Shown here piece by piece: positions 1 through 10,700 of a stretch of DNA of 64,000 nt. Under the pieces are notes generated by a model. The model ran no database searches, was not told the DNA's origin, and was given only the letters and a program-made list of their open reading frames with translations. The stretch's first letter is position 1. Every line of letters begins with the position of its first letter. The stretch is from JAVVTR01 sp036653535. Lineage in GTDB: Bacteria; Bacteroidota; Bacteroidia; Bacteroidales; P3. A program made the position numbers and the translations under genes. The DNA is taken from the NCBI GenBank assembly GCA_036653535.1, contig JAVVTR010000001.1:124001-188000 (forward strand). The letters are read 5' to 3'.

Positions 1-149
1 GTCATTTGATAAGCAAAGGATCGTAAGGCTATCATCTTTTTTTGGGCTTTTCGTAATTTGGATGCCGATACCATTTTCATTGCAGCGGTTAACTGCCCCG
101 TGGATTGTACGGATTCTAAACGGTTTTTTATTTCTTTTAAGCCAGCCAT
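1..149 (-). CDS. atpG: ATP synthase gamma subunit, N-terminal fragment (cut by window edge)
   Basis: Only the first 49 codons are present. They begin MAGLKEIKNRLES and contain TAAMKMVSASKL, the conserved N-terminal helix of the gamma subunit, which forms half of the rotating central shaft inside the alpha3beta3 ring of F1. The gene follows atpA by 32 bases on the same strand, the usual order. The rest of the gene lies left of the window, so its completeness cannot be judged. Identification is firm because the helix sequence is one of the most conserved parts of the family and the gene order agrees. Confidence 0.93.
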   Translation of the reverse strand, partial: MAGLKEIKNRLESVQSTGQLTAAMKMVSASKLRKAQKKMIALRSFAYQM

Positions 150-181
150 ATTCTTTTATTTTCCCTCTTGCAAAAAAAACA

Positions 182-1765
182 TTAAACAGCCATTGTGTTC
201 ACCATCTCTTTTGCTACTTTTTCCAACTCAAGCCCTATCTCTTCGTTCATTTCCCCATGAGCAATTTTTTCCATCATGGAAGCATGTTCTTTATGTAGCA
301 AATTCAAATATTCTTTCTCAAAAAATGCCACTTTTTCTAAGGGCAACGATAATAATAAACCATTCACTCCACAATAAAGTACCGCAACCTGATCTTCTAC
401 TTTCATGGGCGAATACTGCGGCTGTTTCAATAATTCTACATTGTGACGGCCTTTATTTAAAGCCAATTGTGTAGAAAGATCCAAATCCGATCCGAACTTG
501 GAAAAAGATTCCAATTCTCTGAATTGAGCCTGATCCAACTTTAAAGTTCCAGCCACTTTTTTCATGGATTTTATTTGGGCTTTCCCTCCCACACGAGAAA
601 CAGAAATACCCACATTGATTGCCGGACGAACTCCCGCATTAAACAAGCTCCCCTCCAAAAATATCTGTCCATCGGTAATAGAAATTACATTGGTAGGAAT
701 ATAGGCAGAAACATCTCCTTCTTGCGTTTCCACAATAGGTAGAGCGGTAAGCGAACCTCCTCCTTTTACCTTAGCCTTTAAACATTCCGGCAAGTCGTTC
801 ATTTGAGAAGCAATTTCATCCGATTGTATAATTTTAGCCGCTCTTTCCAATAAACGAGAATGTAAATAAAATACATCTCCTGGATAAGCTTCTCTTCCAG
901 GGGGACGACGTAAAAGTAAGGACACTTCTCTATAAGAAACCGCTTGTTTCGATAAGTCATCGTAAACCACTAAAGCATGACGACCAGTGTCTCTAAAATA
1001 TTCTCCAATCGCAGCACCCGCAAAAGGAGCATAAAATTGCATAGCAGCAGGATCCGATGCACTTGCCATAACTACCACCGTATAAGCCATAGCCCCATTT
1101 TCTTCCAAGGTCTTTACAATAGAGGCTACAGTAGATCCTTTTTGTCCTATGGCTACATAAACACAATATATGGGTTCCCCTTTATCAAAAAATTCTTTTT
1201 GGTTAACAATCGTATCTACCGCAATGGCTGTCTTTCCTGTTTGCCTATCCCCTATAATCAGCTCTCGTTGTCCCCGACCTATAGGAACCATCGCATCTAT
1301 ACTTTTTATTCCTGTTTGCAAGGGTCTTTCCACTGGCTGCCGAAAAATAACACCGGGGGCCTTGCGTTCCAAAGGCATGTTAAATAATTCTCCTCCTATC
1401 GGTCCTTTTCCATCTATGGGCTGCCCTAAAGTATCCACCACTCTACCCAATAATTGCTCACCAACAGCAATGGAGGCAATAAGATGAGTACGCTTTACTA
1501 TATCCCCCTCTTGTATATTGGACGCATTACCCAACATAACCACCCCTACATTATCTTCTTCCAAATTCAAGACAATACCCTCTACTTGAGCATTCTCAAA
1601 TCTAACTAGTTCGCCCGATTCTACATTTTCCAAGCCAAATACTCTGGCGATTCCATCTCCAGCATTCAACACTGTACCCACCTCTTCCATATCGGTATTA
1701 AACTCTACACCGGCCAATTGGCTTTTAAGAATAGCGGTAACTTCGGAAGGCTTTATATTTGCCAT
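182..1765 (-). CDS. atpA: F1 ATP synthase alpha subunit
   Basis: This 527-residue protein has the usual length and full architecture of the alpha subunit: an N-terminal beta-barrel (about residues 25-95), a RecA-like nucleotide-binding domain with the P-loop GDRQTGKTA, the downstream VVYDDLSKQA segment (alpha-type Walker B region), and the helical C-terminal domain. Alpha subunits bind non-exchanging nucleotides and supply the arginine finger to the catalytic sites on beta. It lies 27 bases after atpH and 32 before atpG, in one transcription unit. The beta and epsilon genes, which many Bacteroidota carry just ahead of atpB, are not here. No unusual substitution was noticed. Confidence 0.98.
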   Translation of the reverse strand: MANIKPSEVTAILKSQLAGVEFNTDMEEVGTVLNAGDGIARVFGLENVESGELVRFENAQVEGIVLNLEEDNVGVVMLGNASNIQEGDIVKRTHLIASIAVGEQLLGRVVDTLGQPIDGKGPIGGELFNMPLERKAPGVIFRQPVERPLQTGIKSIDAMVPIGRGQRELIIGDRQTGKTAIAVDTIVNQKEFFDKGEPIYCVYVAIGQKGSTVASIVKTLEENGAMAYTVVVMASASDPAAMQFYAPFAGAAIGEYFRDTGRHALVVYDDLSKQAVSYREVSLLLRRPPGREAYPGDVFYLHSRLLERAAKIIQSDEIASQMNDLPECLKAKVKGGGSLTALPIVETQEGDVSAYIPTNVISITDGQIFLEGSLFNAGVRPAINVGISVSRVGGKAQIKSMKKVAGTLKLDQAQFRELESFSKFGSDLDLSTQLALNKGRHNVELLKQPQYSPMKVEDQVAVLYCGVNGLLLSLPLEKVAFFEKEYLNLLHKEHASMMEKIAHGEMNEEIGLELEKVAKEMVNTMAV

Positions 1766-1792
1766 TATTTATTCCTTTTTTTGGTAAAACTC

Positions 1793-2332
1793 TTAAATCT
1801 TTTTATTCAATTCTCTTTTTAAAGTGTTCATACGCCAAGACAAACTTTGATCGATATAACGCCACCCTACCCTAAGCGTAAAGCCACCAATTAGGTCCGA
1901 ATTTTGCTTTATACTTAATTCTACCTTTCCCTCTACCTTGTCTTGCAACCACTTTTCGAAAATTTCCCTTATTTGCTTATCTATAGGAACCGCAACTCTT
2001 ACTTTTGCACATGATATATTATGGTTCCACCTATAAATGTCCATATATTGATAGGCGATCCAATAGGTATTGGTTTCCCTATTTCTATCTATCAATAAAT
2101 GAAGAAATCGCAAGGTCAACGACTCTATTTTACCATCAAAAAAAAGAGTCAAAGCTTTCTTTTTTATACTATTGGGAATCGTTGGGTTCGCCATTAAGGC
2201 CCGTAATTCCCTATCGGCAAAAAAAACATCCATTAGCATTTTCATGTCTCCATAAATAGAATCACTAAGGTTGTATTCTTCGCCCAAGGCATAAAGGGCA
2301 CGAGCATAACGTATATTGGCTTTGGTGTTCAT
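1793..2332 (-). CDS. atpH: ATP synthase delta subunit (peripheral stalk)
   Basis: The 179-residue product matches the delta/OSCP family in length and layout. It has an N-terminal helical bundle starting NIRYARALYALGEE, the middle segment around LTLRFLHLLIDRNRE, and a C-terminal part ending with the typical signature DLIGGFTLRVGWRYIDQSLSWRMNTLKREL, shown here only to name it (about residues 145-175). Delta links the top of the F1 alpha subunits to the b-subunit stalk. The gene lies 3 bases after atpF and 27 before atpA, so translation is probably coupled within the operon. Confidence 0.95.
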   Translation of the reverse strand: MNTKANIRYARALYALGEEYNLSDSIYGDMKMLMDVFFADRELRALMANPTIPNSIKKKALTLFFDGKIESLTLRFLHLLIDRNRETNTYWIAYQYMDIYRWNHNISCAKVRVAVPIDKQIREIFEKWLQDKVEGKVELSIKQNSDLIGGFTLRVGWRYIDQSLSWRMNTLKRELNKKI

Positions 2333-2335
2333 TCC

Positions 2336-2833
2336 CTATGGTTTGTATTTTATCTCTTGCAATTCTTTTTCTATAAAAAGCTTCTGCTTCTGCTTATCCT
2401 CTAATTCTGCCCGTAAAACTTTTTCCGCCATTTCCACTGCAATGCTTGAAATTTGTCCTCTTAATTCTTCCAAAGCATTTTGCTTTTCACGCTCTATTTC
2501 TACCATAGCAGCGGCAAGAATACGATTGTATTCTACCTGCGCCTTCGTGCGACTTTCCGTTTCTATTTCCCTTTGCATTTGGCGCGCATCGTTCAGCATT
2601 TTTTCACGTTCTACCCTTGCCGTATTTAAAAGATCTTCGTTACGACACTGAAGATCTTTCATCTCTTTTTTAGCTACTTCCGCTTGCTGCAAAGCGCATT
2701 CTATCCCCTCTTCTCGCTCTTTGAGCATTTTCATAATAGCCGGAAAAGCAAATTTCCGAAGTAATAAGAACAGAATAAGAAAAATTAGGCAGGTCCAAAA
2801 TATAAGACCCAAGCCCGGACTAACCAGTTCCAT
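2336..2833 (-). CDS. atpF: ATP synthase b subunit (peripheral stalk)
   Basis: This is a 165-residue protein with a single N-terminal membrane segment (about residues 8-28, LGLIFWTCLIFLILFLLL), followed by a long, highly charged helix rich in Glu, Lys, Arg and Ala through to the C-terminus. That is the form of subunit b, which dimerises as a coiled coil and holds F1 still against the rotor. Its place between atpE and atpH is the standard order. A 70-base gap holding a hairpin separates it from atpE; it lies 3 bases from atpH. Confidence 0.95.
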   Translation of the reverse strand: MELVSPGLGLIFWTCLIFLILFLLLRKFAFPAIMKMLKEREEGIECALQQAEVAKKEMKDLQCRNEDLLNTARVEREKMLNDARQMQREIETESRTKAQVEYNRILAAAMVEIEREKQNALEELRGQISSIAVEMAEKVLRAELEDKQKQKLFIEKELQEIKYKP

Positions 2834-2855
2834 AAATTTATTCTTTAATTATAAT

Positions 2856-2893
2856 AGGTGGAACCAACGCTCTCTGCAGATATGGTTCCCCCT
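2856..2893 (-). other. Hairpin between atpE and atpF
   Basis: Two 11-base arms (2856-2866 and 2883-2893) are complementary with one mismatch and a 16-base loop; the core is GGAACCA pairing with TGGTTCC. It fills most of the only long gap inside the atp operon. No T-run follows, so it does not look like a simple terminator. A role in mRNA processing or stability, giving more c-subunit than b-subunit, is an inference. Confidence 0.55.
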
Positions 2894-2903
2894 AAGCCTC
2901 TTT

Positions 2904-3185
2904 CTAAAGGAAAACGGCTAACAAACCCACAACCACAGCAAACAAACAAACCCCTTCTACAAAAGCGGCAGTAAGAATCATACTGGTTCGGATATCGCTA
3001 ACGGCTTCCGGTTGACGTGCAATAGCTTCTACCGCACTTTTCCCGATAGCGCCTATTCCTATACCGGCACCTATGGCGGCCAAACCGGCACCTATAGCAC
3101 CTCCAACTTTTGCAAAAGCTCCCATATCAACCATAGGAGGAACCACTGTATTGGCTACATCTAAAATAACTGCTAATGATAACAT
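2904..3185 (-). CDS. atpE: ATP synthase c subunit (rotor ring)
   Basis: The 93-residue product is a membrane hairpin. Helix 1 is the glycine-rich stretch around residues 27-48 (repeated GAG/GIG pattern), the loop holds the conserved ARQPE (56-60), and helix 2 contains the ion-carrying glutamate Glu77 in AAFVEGVCLF. The residue after that Glu is Gly, and I see none of the polar Gln/Ser/Thr ligands typical of sodium-type rings, so proton coupling is more likely; this is inference from motifs. The first 20 or so residues are a little longer than in many c subunits, and Met18 or Met21 would give a more compact protein. The longer start is kept because of the 12-base spacing to atpB. Confidence 0.96.
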   Translation of the reverse strand: MLSLAVILDVANTVVPPMVDMGAFAKVGGAIGAGLAAIGAGIGIGAIGKSAVEAIARQPEAVSDIRTSMILTAAFVEGVCLFAVVVGLLAVFL

Positions 3186-3197
3186 ATTTTTATGATT

Positions 3198-4394
3198 TTA
3201 AATTTGTTTTTTCTCTCTAACTGGCTCGTAACCCAAGGCACCTGCAACATAAATGGAAGAAAGCATGGTAAATATATACGCCTGTATAAAAGACACTAAT
3301 AATTCCAAAGCGTCTATAAACAAGCCAAAAATAATGGAAACCGGAGATACTACATATCCTAAAACAACACTAAGCTCTCCAAAGATAAAAATTAGAAATA
3401 CAAAACCTAAAATAACAATATGCCCAGCTACAATATTCGCAAAAAGCCGGATCATCAATACTAAAGGCTTAGTAAAAACTTCTATAATTTCTATTAAGGG
3501 AACCAACGGTATGGGAAATTTCATCCACCAAGGTACCCCTGGCATATTAAAAACATCTCGCCAATAAGTTTTAGAAGAACAACACATAGTTATAATAAAC
3601 GTAAAGGCTGCCAAACAAAGTGTAACCGCAATATTTCCCATTAAATTAGCTCCAAAGGGGAATATGGGTACAAGTCCCAAAAGATTGGCAAAAAGGATAA
3701 AGAAAAACAATGTTTCCATATAAGGAATAAAACGATCTCCATGTTTCTTACCCATATTACCGTAAACAACATCATTTTGTATGAAAAGATAAATTGGCTC
3801 CACAATAGCTGCAATACCTTTAGGGGCAGCAACCCCCCTTTTCTTATAATTTTGTGCAACCATTAAAAAAACAATAAACAATAAAATAGAACTAATAAAT
3901 AATCCAAATACGTTTTTTGTAATAGATAAATCTATAGGTAAATTAGGATCTATTACCGCATAATCTTGCCCAACCACCGAAGAAATAGAATTTTCTTCCT
4001 TTAAAGGGGAAACACCTTTCTGTTGAGTCCATGCAACAACTTTTCCTTTATAAGGCTCTTGCGAACGTAATTGAAAATTTTCATACCTGCCATCCTTATC
4101 GAAACGAGCAGAACTAAAAACAGACAAATTCCCTTGGTAAATAAGAATGATAGGTAATGGAATTTCTATATCTCTTTTACCAATAGTACATATATGCCAA
4201 GCATGCCTATCTGTAACATGCTCTAATATCATGTTGCCAGCATCAAACGCTTCTTGGTCCAGTTCGCTATTCGTCGACTTTAGGGCATCCTCTCCAATTT
4301 TAGTCGTTTCCTGTGCAAATACTTTGGGAGCGATGGCAAAAAAGAAAAGAAGCAGAACAAGCGACCAAATATTCTTTTTGAATATTCCGTGCAT
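3198..4394 (-). CDS. atpB: ATP synthase a subunit (proton channel), with signal peptide
   Basis: The open frame runs back to 4496, but the start at 4394 is preferred. It begins MHGIFKKNIWSLVLLLFFF...VFAQ, a clear cleavable signal sequence, and a promoter-like box lies between the two candidate starts. The 398-residue protein has an extended periplasmic N-terminal region (about 25-160), typical of Bacteroidota a-subunits, then five to six membrane helices. The essential channel arginine lies in KPLVLMIRLFANIVAGH, and the last helices carry the polar residues of the half-channels (LELLVSFIQAYIFTMLS). It is the first gene of this atp cluster and is 12 bases from atpE. Confidence 0.93.
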   Translation of the reverse strand: MHGIFKKNIWSLVLLLFFFAIAPKVFAQETTKIGEDALKSTNSELDQEAFDAGNMILEHVTDRHAWHICTIGKRDIEIPLPIILIYQGNLSVFSSARFDKDGRYENFQLRSQEPYKGKVVAWTQQKGVSPLKEENSISSVVGQDYAVIDPNLPIDLSITKNVFGLFISSILLFIVFLMVAQNYKKRGVAAPKGIAAIVEPIYLFIQNDVVYGNMGKKHGDRFIPYMETLFFFILFANLLGLVPIFPFGANLMGNIAVTLCLAAFTFIITMCCSSKTYWRDVFNMPGVPWWMKFPIPLVPLIEIIEVFTKPLVLMIRLFANIVAGHIVILGFVFLIFIFGELSVVLGYVVSPVSIIFGLFIDALELLVSFIQAYIFTMLSSIYVAGALGYEPVREKKQI

Positions 4395-4754
4395 ATAACA
4401 GGTACGTTTAAATTTTTGCGAATTTAAACAAAGATTTGCTATGTTGAAAATTTTACACCATTTTTTTATGACCTTTTTTCTTTCAAAAAAGAACAAATTT
4501 TATTAAAAAGATCACATTTTATTCCAAAAACAACAACTTTAACCTCTCTTTTACAAATTGTAAATGAATGCTTAATTTTAAGTATTCAGAGGAATAAATT
4601 TCTAAAATGTTAAATATTCTTAAGTTTAAGTTTTTTTCACTTAATTAATTAGCCTCCTATTATACGGTCTTCTATTTTTGCTTTCATAATAAAGAAATAG
4701 AAGTGCAATAAAGCAATTTCTATCCAATTTTCAACCTTATAATACGCTAATATT
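4395..4754. promoter_or_regulatory. Divergent intergenic region between atpB and the giant repeat gene
   Basis: This is 360 bases of very AT-rich DNA without a supported gene. For the minus strand, AATCTTTG (complement of 4429-4436, one mismatch to TAnnTTTG) lies 34 bases before the atpB start. For the plus strand, TATTTTTG at 4673-4680 is a full match to the Bacteroidota -7 box and would give a leader of about 68 bases before 4755. Neither has a clear -33 TTG. A perfect 15-base dyad, TTTACAA-A-TTGTAAA at 4550-4564, lies between the two and has the form of a small operator, but no regulator is identified. Confidence 0.4.
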
Positions 4755-7700
4755 ATGAAAAAAGCCATTCTTTCTAAAGTACTAAAAAATATCCTTTTTT
4801 TTAAGCTCTCTATTTTTTGCATTTGTTTAATGCCATCCACAGAAATATTATATGCGCAAAAAACATTTTCCTACAATGCTTATACTTTTCATATTCGATT
4901 AGATAGCAACGCTAATGGGTGTCCAGAACACAAATTGGTTTACCTAACGAATAACAATGATTTCCAAACCCTAATTTTCGACATAAACATGCCTATAATT
5001 ACAGAGACAGACTCTGCAGAATTTGAAACCTATGGCCCCTTGTCGTCTATGTATGTTGGCATAACTTTCTTGACCCCCACTAATTCTCATAATTACGACG
5101 ACCACCCTATTCAACAAGCAAAAGCAAAATCCGCTACTACCAATATAAGCCAAGCACCCAAAGATTATATAAGCCTCCATTGGTCTAATTCTATCGAAAA
5201 TTCCATGGTAGATGAAACGCAACAAATTCTAATTCCATTAGAAAAAATTATCGGAAATGGTTACTCTTTTGCTTGTGTATTTGGTGATTTTTACCTTTGG
5301 GCAGAACCTATTTGCAATTTCACCTTAGAACAACCAAAACAATCGTGTCAATCTTCTTATTGGCCTTTGTATTTAAACGCAAAGCCAGAGTGCAACATTG
5401 GCTACGAAGAAAGCAGTTACCAGTGGGAGTATCAATGTAGAAATAATGATTTTAAAACTTACCCTACCAAAGGATCTAAAATACCTGTAAGCCTAAGAAA
5501 TATGCCGGAGGCCAAGGTGAACGACAACTTAATTTTTCGCATTGCAAGTCGTACAAATTCTAATAAAAACACCTCTGTAATTCGCTTCTATCCCGATTTG
5601 CCACAGTTACGTTCCATACAAAATCCTCAGTATTTACCTCCTAATGCCGAGTATTTATCCTCTTTAAATCTGCAATTTAGTAGGCCTTTAGATAGCACCA
5701 TAGAGGAAAAAATAAATTGTATTACCCTTTACGATAAAATTACAGAACAAAGTAATGGTATTTTTAATATTGCAGAAGCGCATGTGATTTGCCAAATTCC
5801 AGTACTTATCTCCTCTTTTAGTTCCTCCTATAATTGTTCTATTTCTATTCCTACCCCTTACATGATTAAAGCCGGGTCTTATTATGTAACGGCCGAAGGT
5901 AGCGTCAAGGGAAAAAGCAATTTACCCACCTCCAGCGAAAATACAGATTTACCGGATAATATACGATCGGCTATGTTTTCATGTGTACCCCTTAAAGTGG
6001 TAAAAAGTGAATTATCCATTAAAGAAGTTTTACTAAGCCAACCTATATGTCACAACGAAAAAGGCTCTATAAATGTAAAAATTGTAGGAAATTTTGGTTC
6101 TTTATATGGACAACCATCGCCTATCTTTTATGTTATGGAAAATGGAACACTAACCAAGGTCAATTTTCGCTACATTGGCACCTTTGTGTACCCAAGAAAT
6201 ATTTATACGGAATATCAACTCGATTCTGTTCTTCCAGGAACCTACCATTATCAAGTTGTTTTAGCCTCTACCCCTGAAAAAAAAGGTTATTTTTCTGCAA
6301 ATATTGTTAACCCATCTCCTATAAATACTCCTACCTACGTTCACAATATTAATGGTACAGAATATAAAAATGGCAAGCCTTTTCCTACGGAAGATGGCTA
6401 TATTCATATAAAACGAGATGAAACCACAGGAGGAACTGCACCTTATTCTTTTTATTATGTCTGTGCTTCTAATTTGGCTACCAAACATTGGATTTCTTCC
6501 GATAATATCCCTTTTTCAAAACCAGAATCTATTTATCTTACTATTACAGATTCCAACAACTGCTCTTCTGTTCAATATTTAAGCGTATCGGATAATTTAA
6601 ATGTATTAGAAGTTGCACTCTCTATTGTAGATTCCATTAGCTGTAATGGCAGGCAAGACGGAAGTATATTAGCCACCCTAAAGCAAGGGAAAGGGCCTAT
6701 AGTGTATCAATGGTTTAAGAATCGTCGTTTTATTGCAACAAATACAAACATTTCCTTTCTTAAAAATTTAGGTCCCGGATACTATGGTGTAAAAATTACA
6801 AACACTAATAATGGCATGATTTCCACACAATATATTTCTCTTCCGGAACCTCCCGTATTTTCTGTGAGCGGAAACATAGAAGATGTTTACTGTTATGGAA
6901 ATTCTACTGGACGTATTAGTAGTACCATACAAGGAGGAACACAACCTTATATGAGACAATGGAACAACGGAAGCCTCCATGCTGACATATCCAATTTAAC
7001 GGCAGGAACCTATATTCTACAAGCTATAGACGCCCATAACTGCAGAGATACTGCTACCTTTGTTATTAAACAACCTTCGACTCCCTTTAGAATTATTATA
7101 GATACCATTCTACATGCTTATTATGATCAATTTCACCAAAAGGTAGATGGTGGTATTCATGCACACACCCAAGGTGGCACCAAACCACACCAAGCTATTA
7201 TCTATGGTAATAATGAGAATCAAAATGCGTTAACAGCCGGATCTTATTTACTAACTGCTTATGATTATCTACATTGTCCTGCCGATACTACTATAAGTAT
7301 CCAACAATACGACAGCATGCAGGTAAATATTACTTCTCTACACGAAGTTAGTTGTTACAACGGCTATGATGCCTCTTGCAAAGCCATTATCATAGGAGGG
7401 GTTCCCCCTTATCAATTACTTTGGTCTAACGGAAAAACGAGCAATACCATTACCGATCTTACAGCCGGAACTTATCAAGTAAATGTTACCGATGCTACTG
7501 GCAGCAAAGGAAGTGCACAAATTATTTTTAATGATCCTCCCCCTTTAGAAATACAAAATTTAAAAATAATACATCCAAATTATTTCGGTTGCATATACGG
7601 AAATTGTAGCGCCAATGCCACCAATGGGCAAATACATTTGAATATTAAAGGAGGTACTCCTACTTACCATTGTTTATGGAGTATAAAAGACTCTAATACT

Positions 7701-10700
7701 TCCTGTTCCCTTTTATCGGATACTACTCAAAGTATTTCCGGTCTAAAAAACGGAATTTATCATCTTTATGTAAAGGATCAAAATCAATGTTCCCAAGAAT
7801 GGGATTTTTCTATACCAAATATTAAATCTCTATACACAAAAATACAAATTACTAAACCATTATTATGCCACCATGCCAACGATGGACAAGTAGAAGTTCT
7901 TACCACAGGAGGAATTCCCCCTTACCATTATGAATGGATAGAAAAAGGAGTAAGAAAAACAGAAAAAGGAACTCGACTTTCTGCTCTTCGCTCTGGAAAT
8001 ATTTTCGTAAGGGTAAGCGATTCTACAGGAATTATTTCCTACGACAGTATTAATTTATCGGCTCCAGATACGCTCATTACACAGTTAGACTCCTGCGTTT
8101 ATCCTTCCTATTATGGCAGTACTAATGGGCTTTATATGCCCAATAAAAAAGACGGAAAAATTTGCATAAAAGTACAAGGAGGAACTAAGCCCTATACGTA
8201 TCAATGGTCTCTTTTTTCCAAAGCATTAACAGAAGAAAATTCCAATAAAATAAGAGGTTTAAAAGGAGGAATCTACACCGTACAAATTACAGACTCCAAT
8301 GCTTGCACTACCTCTACTCCGTTTACATTGGTAGAATATCAATGTTTAAAAACAAAAATAGAAATAATAGATTCTATCTCTTGTAGAAATGAACACAATG
8401 GAAAATTAAAAGCACTAATAGAGGGTGGAGCGCCACCCTATAATATAACTTGGTTCGACGAAAAGAAAACAGAAATAGCCAAAGACAAAGACTCTATATC
8501 TAATTTGCCTGCAGGACACTATAGTATTCTTGTTAGCGACATACACCATGTTAACTCTTTTTTCTCTATTTCTTTACCAGAGCCCTCTCTTTTAGAATCG
8601 GAAATAAGGGGGGAAAACGCTTGGTGTAAGGATAGCAAAAACGGTTTTGCTACTGTAAAAGCCAGCGGAGGAACTCCTCCTTATTCTTATCGTTGGTTTA
8701 TAGACCATAACGAACAAAGCGAATTAAGCGATACTTTAAGACACTTAAACGACGCCTTAGTGCTTGTATATACTAAAGATGCTCACGGTTGTATTTCTTC
8801 CACGCAACAGAAATTTCGCACGCCCTCTGCTTTAACTTTAAACGAAGAAAAACTACACCCATCTTATAGTGGTTGTTTGTATGGTATTCCAAAAGATACT
8901 TTTTATGATGGCCGCATTGAAATATTCGTTAATGGAGGTACTGCACCATATCGTTATTTTTGGAATACCAACGACACTTCCTCCACTATATCCAATTTAA
9001 ATTCAGGGTTTTATTCTGTTTCCGTCGTAGATAAAAATCATTGTACTATAAACCGATCCTTTACATTAAAACGACCTGTAAATTTAAAAAGTTATATAAA
9101 AATTATAGACTCTATTCCGTGTTTTCAAAATCAAAAAGGAAGTCTTAGCGTTTTAGTTTCCGGAGGCACCCCTCCTTATAAATATATTTGGTTTAAAAAC
9201 GGAAATGTAATTACAGAGAAAAACGATAGCATTTTACACACTTTTGGACAAGGCGTTTTTAGCGTAAAAATAACCGATAGTAAAGGGGTAGTTTCTAAAG
9301 ATAGCCTAATTTTTCTTTCCCCTTTGCCTCTTACAACACAAGCTTGTATTCAAAACCTCAGTGGATGGAAAGCGCAAGACGGTTCCATAAAATTACTATC
9401 CTTAGGAGGAACTCCGCCTTACGTTTATTTGTGGAATACAGGCGATACCAATTCGAATTTATACCCTCTTGGTAAAGGTTCTTATTCTGTGTGCATTCAA
9501 GATAAAAACCATTGTACCTCTTTAAAAAACTATAGAATAGAAAGTCCGGATTCTCTTTGTGTACTACACCACTTTATACATCACTGCACACAAAACAAGA
9601 TAGACGGTAGTATTAATGTAGAAATACAGGGAGGGGTCCCTCCTTACCGCTGTCTTTGGAAACAAGTATTCGGAAAAACTATATATCAAACCTCTTCCAG
9701 AAATTTATCTTTTCGCATAGATAATATAAGCGATGGAAATTATATTTTTCAAATAACCGATACCAACGGCTATACTATAAGAGATACGTTTATCGTAAAA
9801 CGTAGTCTTGCCTTAAGTATGTCTCTTGCTATAAAAAATAATATTAGTTGTTTCCGAGCCAACAACGGAATATTATCTGCACAAATTAACGGTGGAAACC
9901 CACCTTATAGTATCTCTTGGTGGAAAAGGGAAAATGAATCTTGGCAACAAATTATCGGAGAAAAGGAAGTTCTTTCTAATGTGAAAAAAGGATATTATTT
10001 AGCCATTACTACCGATAACGAGGGTTATACCGTTTCGGACAGTATTACTATAAATGAACCCGACTCCTTATTTGTAGCAATACAATTTTTGCCTGCTTTA
10101 AAAAACGATACCATTTATGATGGGAAAATTCTTCTTAAACCCCACGGTGGAACTGCCCCTTATCGCTATTTTTGGAGTACCAACGAAAATACAGATAGTA
10201 TTTATTATGTAAAAAACCAATATTACCATGGAATGGTTTTAGATAATCATTCTTGCGTTTGGGAAAAAGAATTGCACTTGGAATTACCCTCCCGTATGAA
10301 AGCACATATAGAAGAAAAACAATCTATTTCTTGCCATAATAAGCATGATGGTGTTTTGTCGATCTGTATAGATGGAGGAAGTCCACCATATAAAATTTTA
10401 TGGAATACAGGCGATACCAATCTTTGTATAAAAAATTTATGCTCAGGATTATACACAGCCACTATAGTAGATTATTATAAAAGTGAAACTATTATCTCCT
10501 ACCATCTTAATGAACCGGATTCCTTAATGCTGCATTATACGCTTGTCCATCCTCTCTGCAAAGGAACAAAAAATGGCTCTATTCAATCTTTTGTTTCGGG
10601 AGGCAGCTATCCCTACACTTATTTTTGGAGTAATGGAAACCAAACGCCCTCTATTTCCTTATTAGGTGAAGGTAAATATATTCTTTCCATTATGGATAAG

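Noticed and set aside
58..474. Open frame of 138 codons antisense to atpA and atpG.
   Set aside because: It lies wholly across two highly conserved genes on the other strand and has no recognisable domain or promoter.
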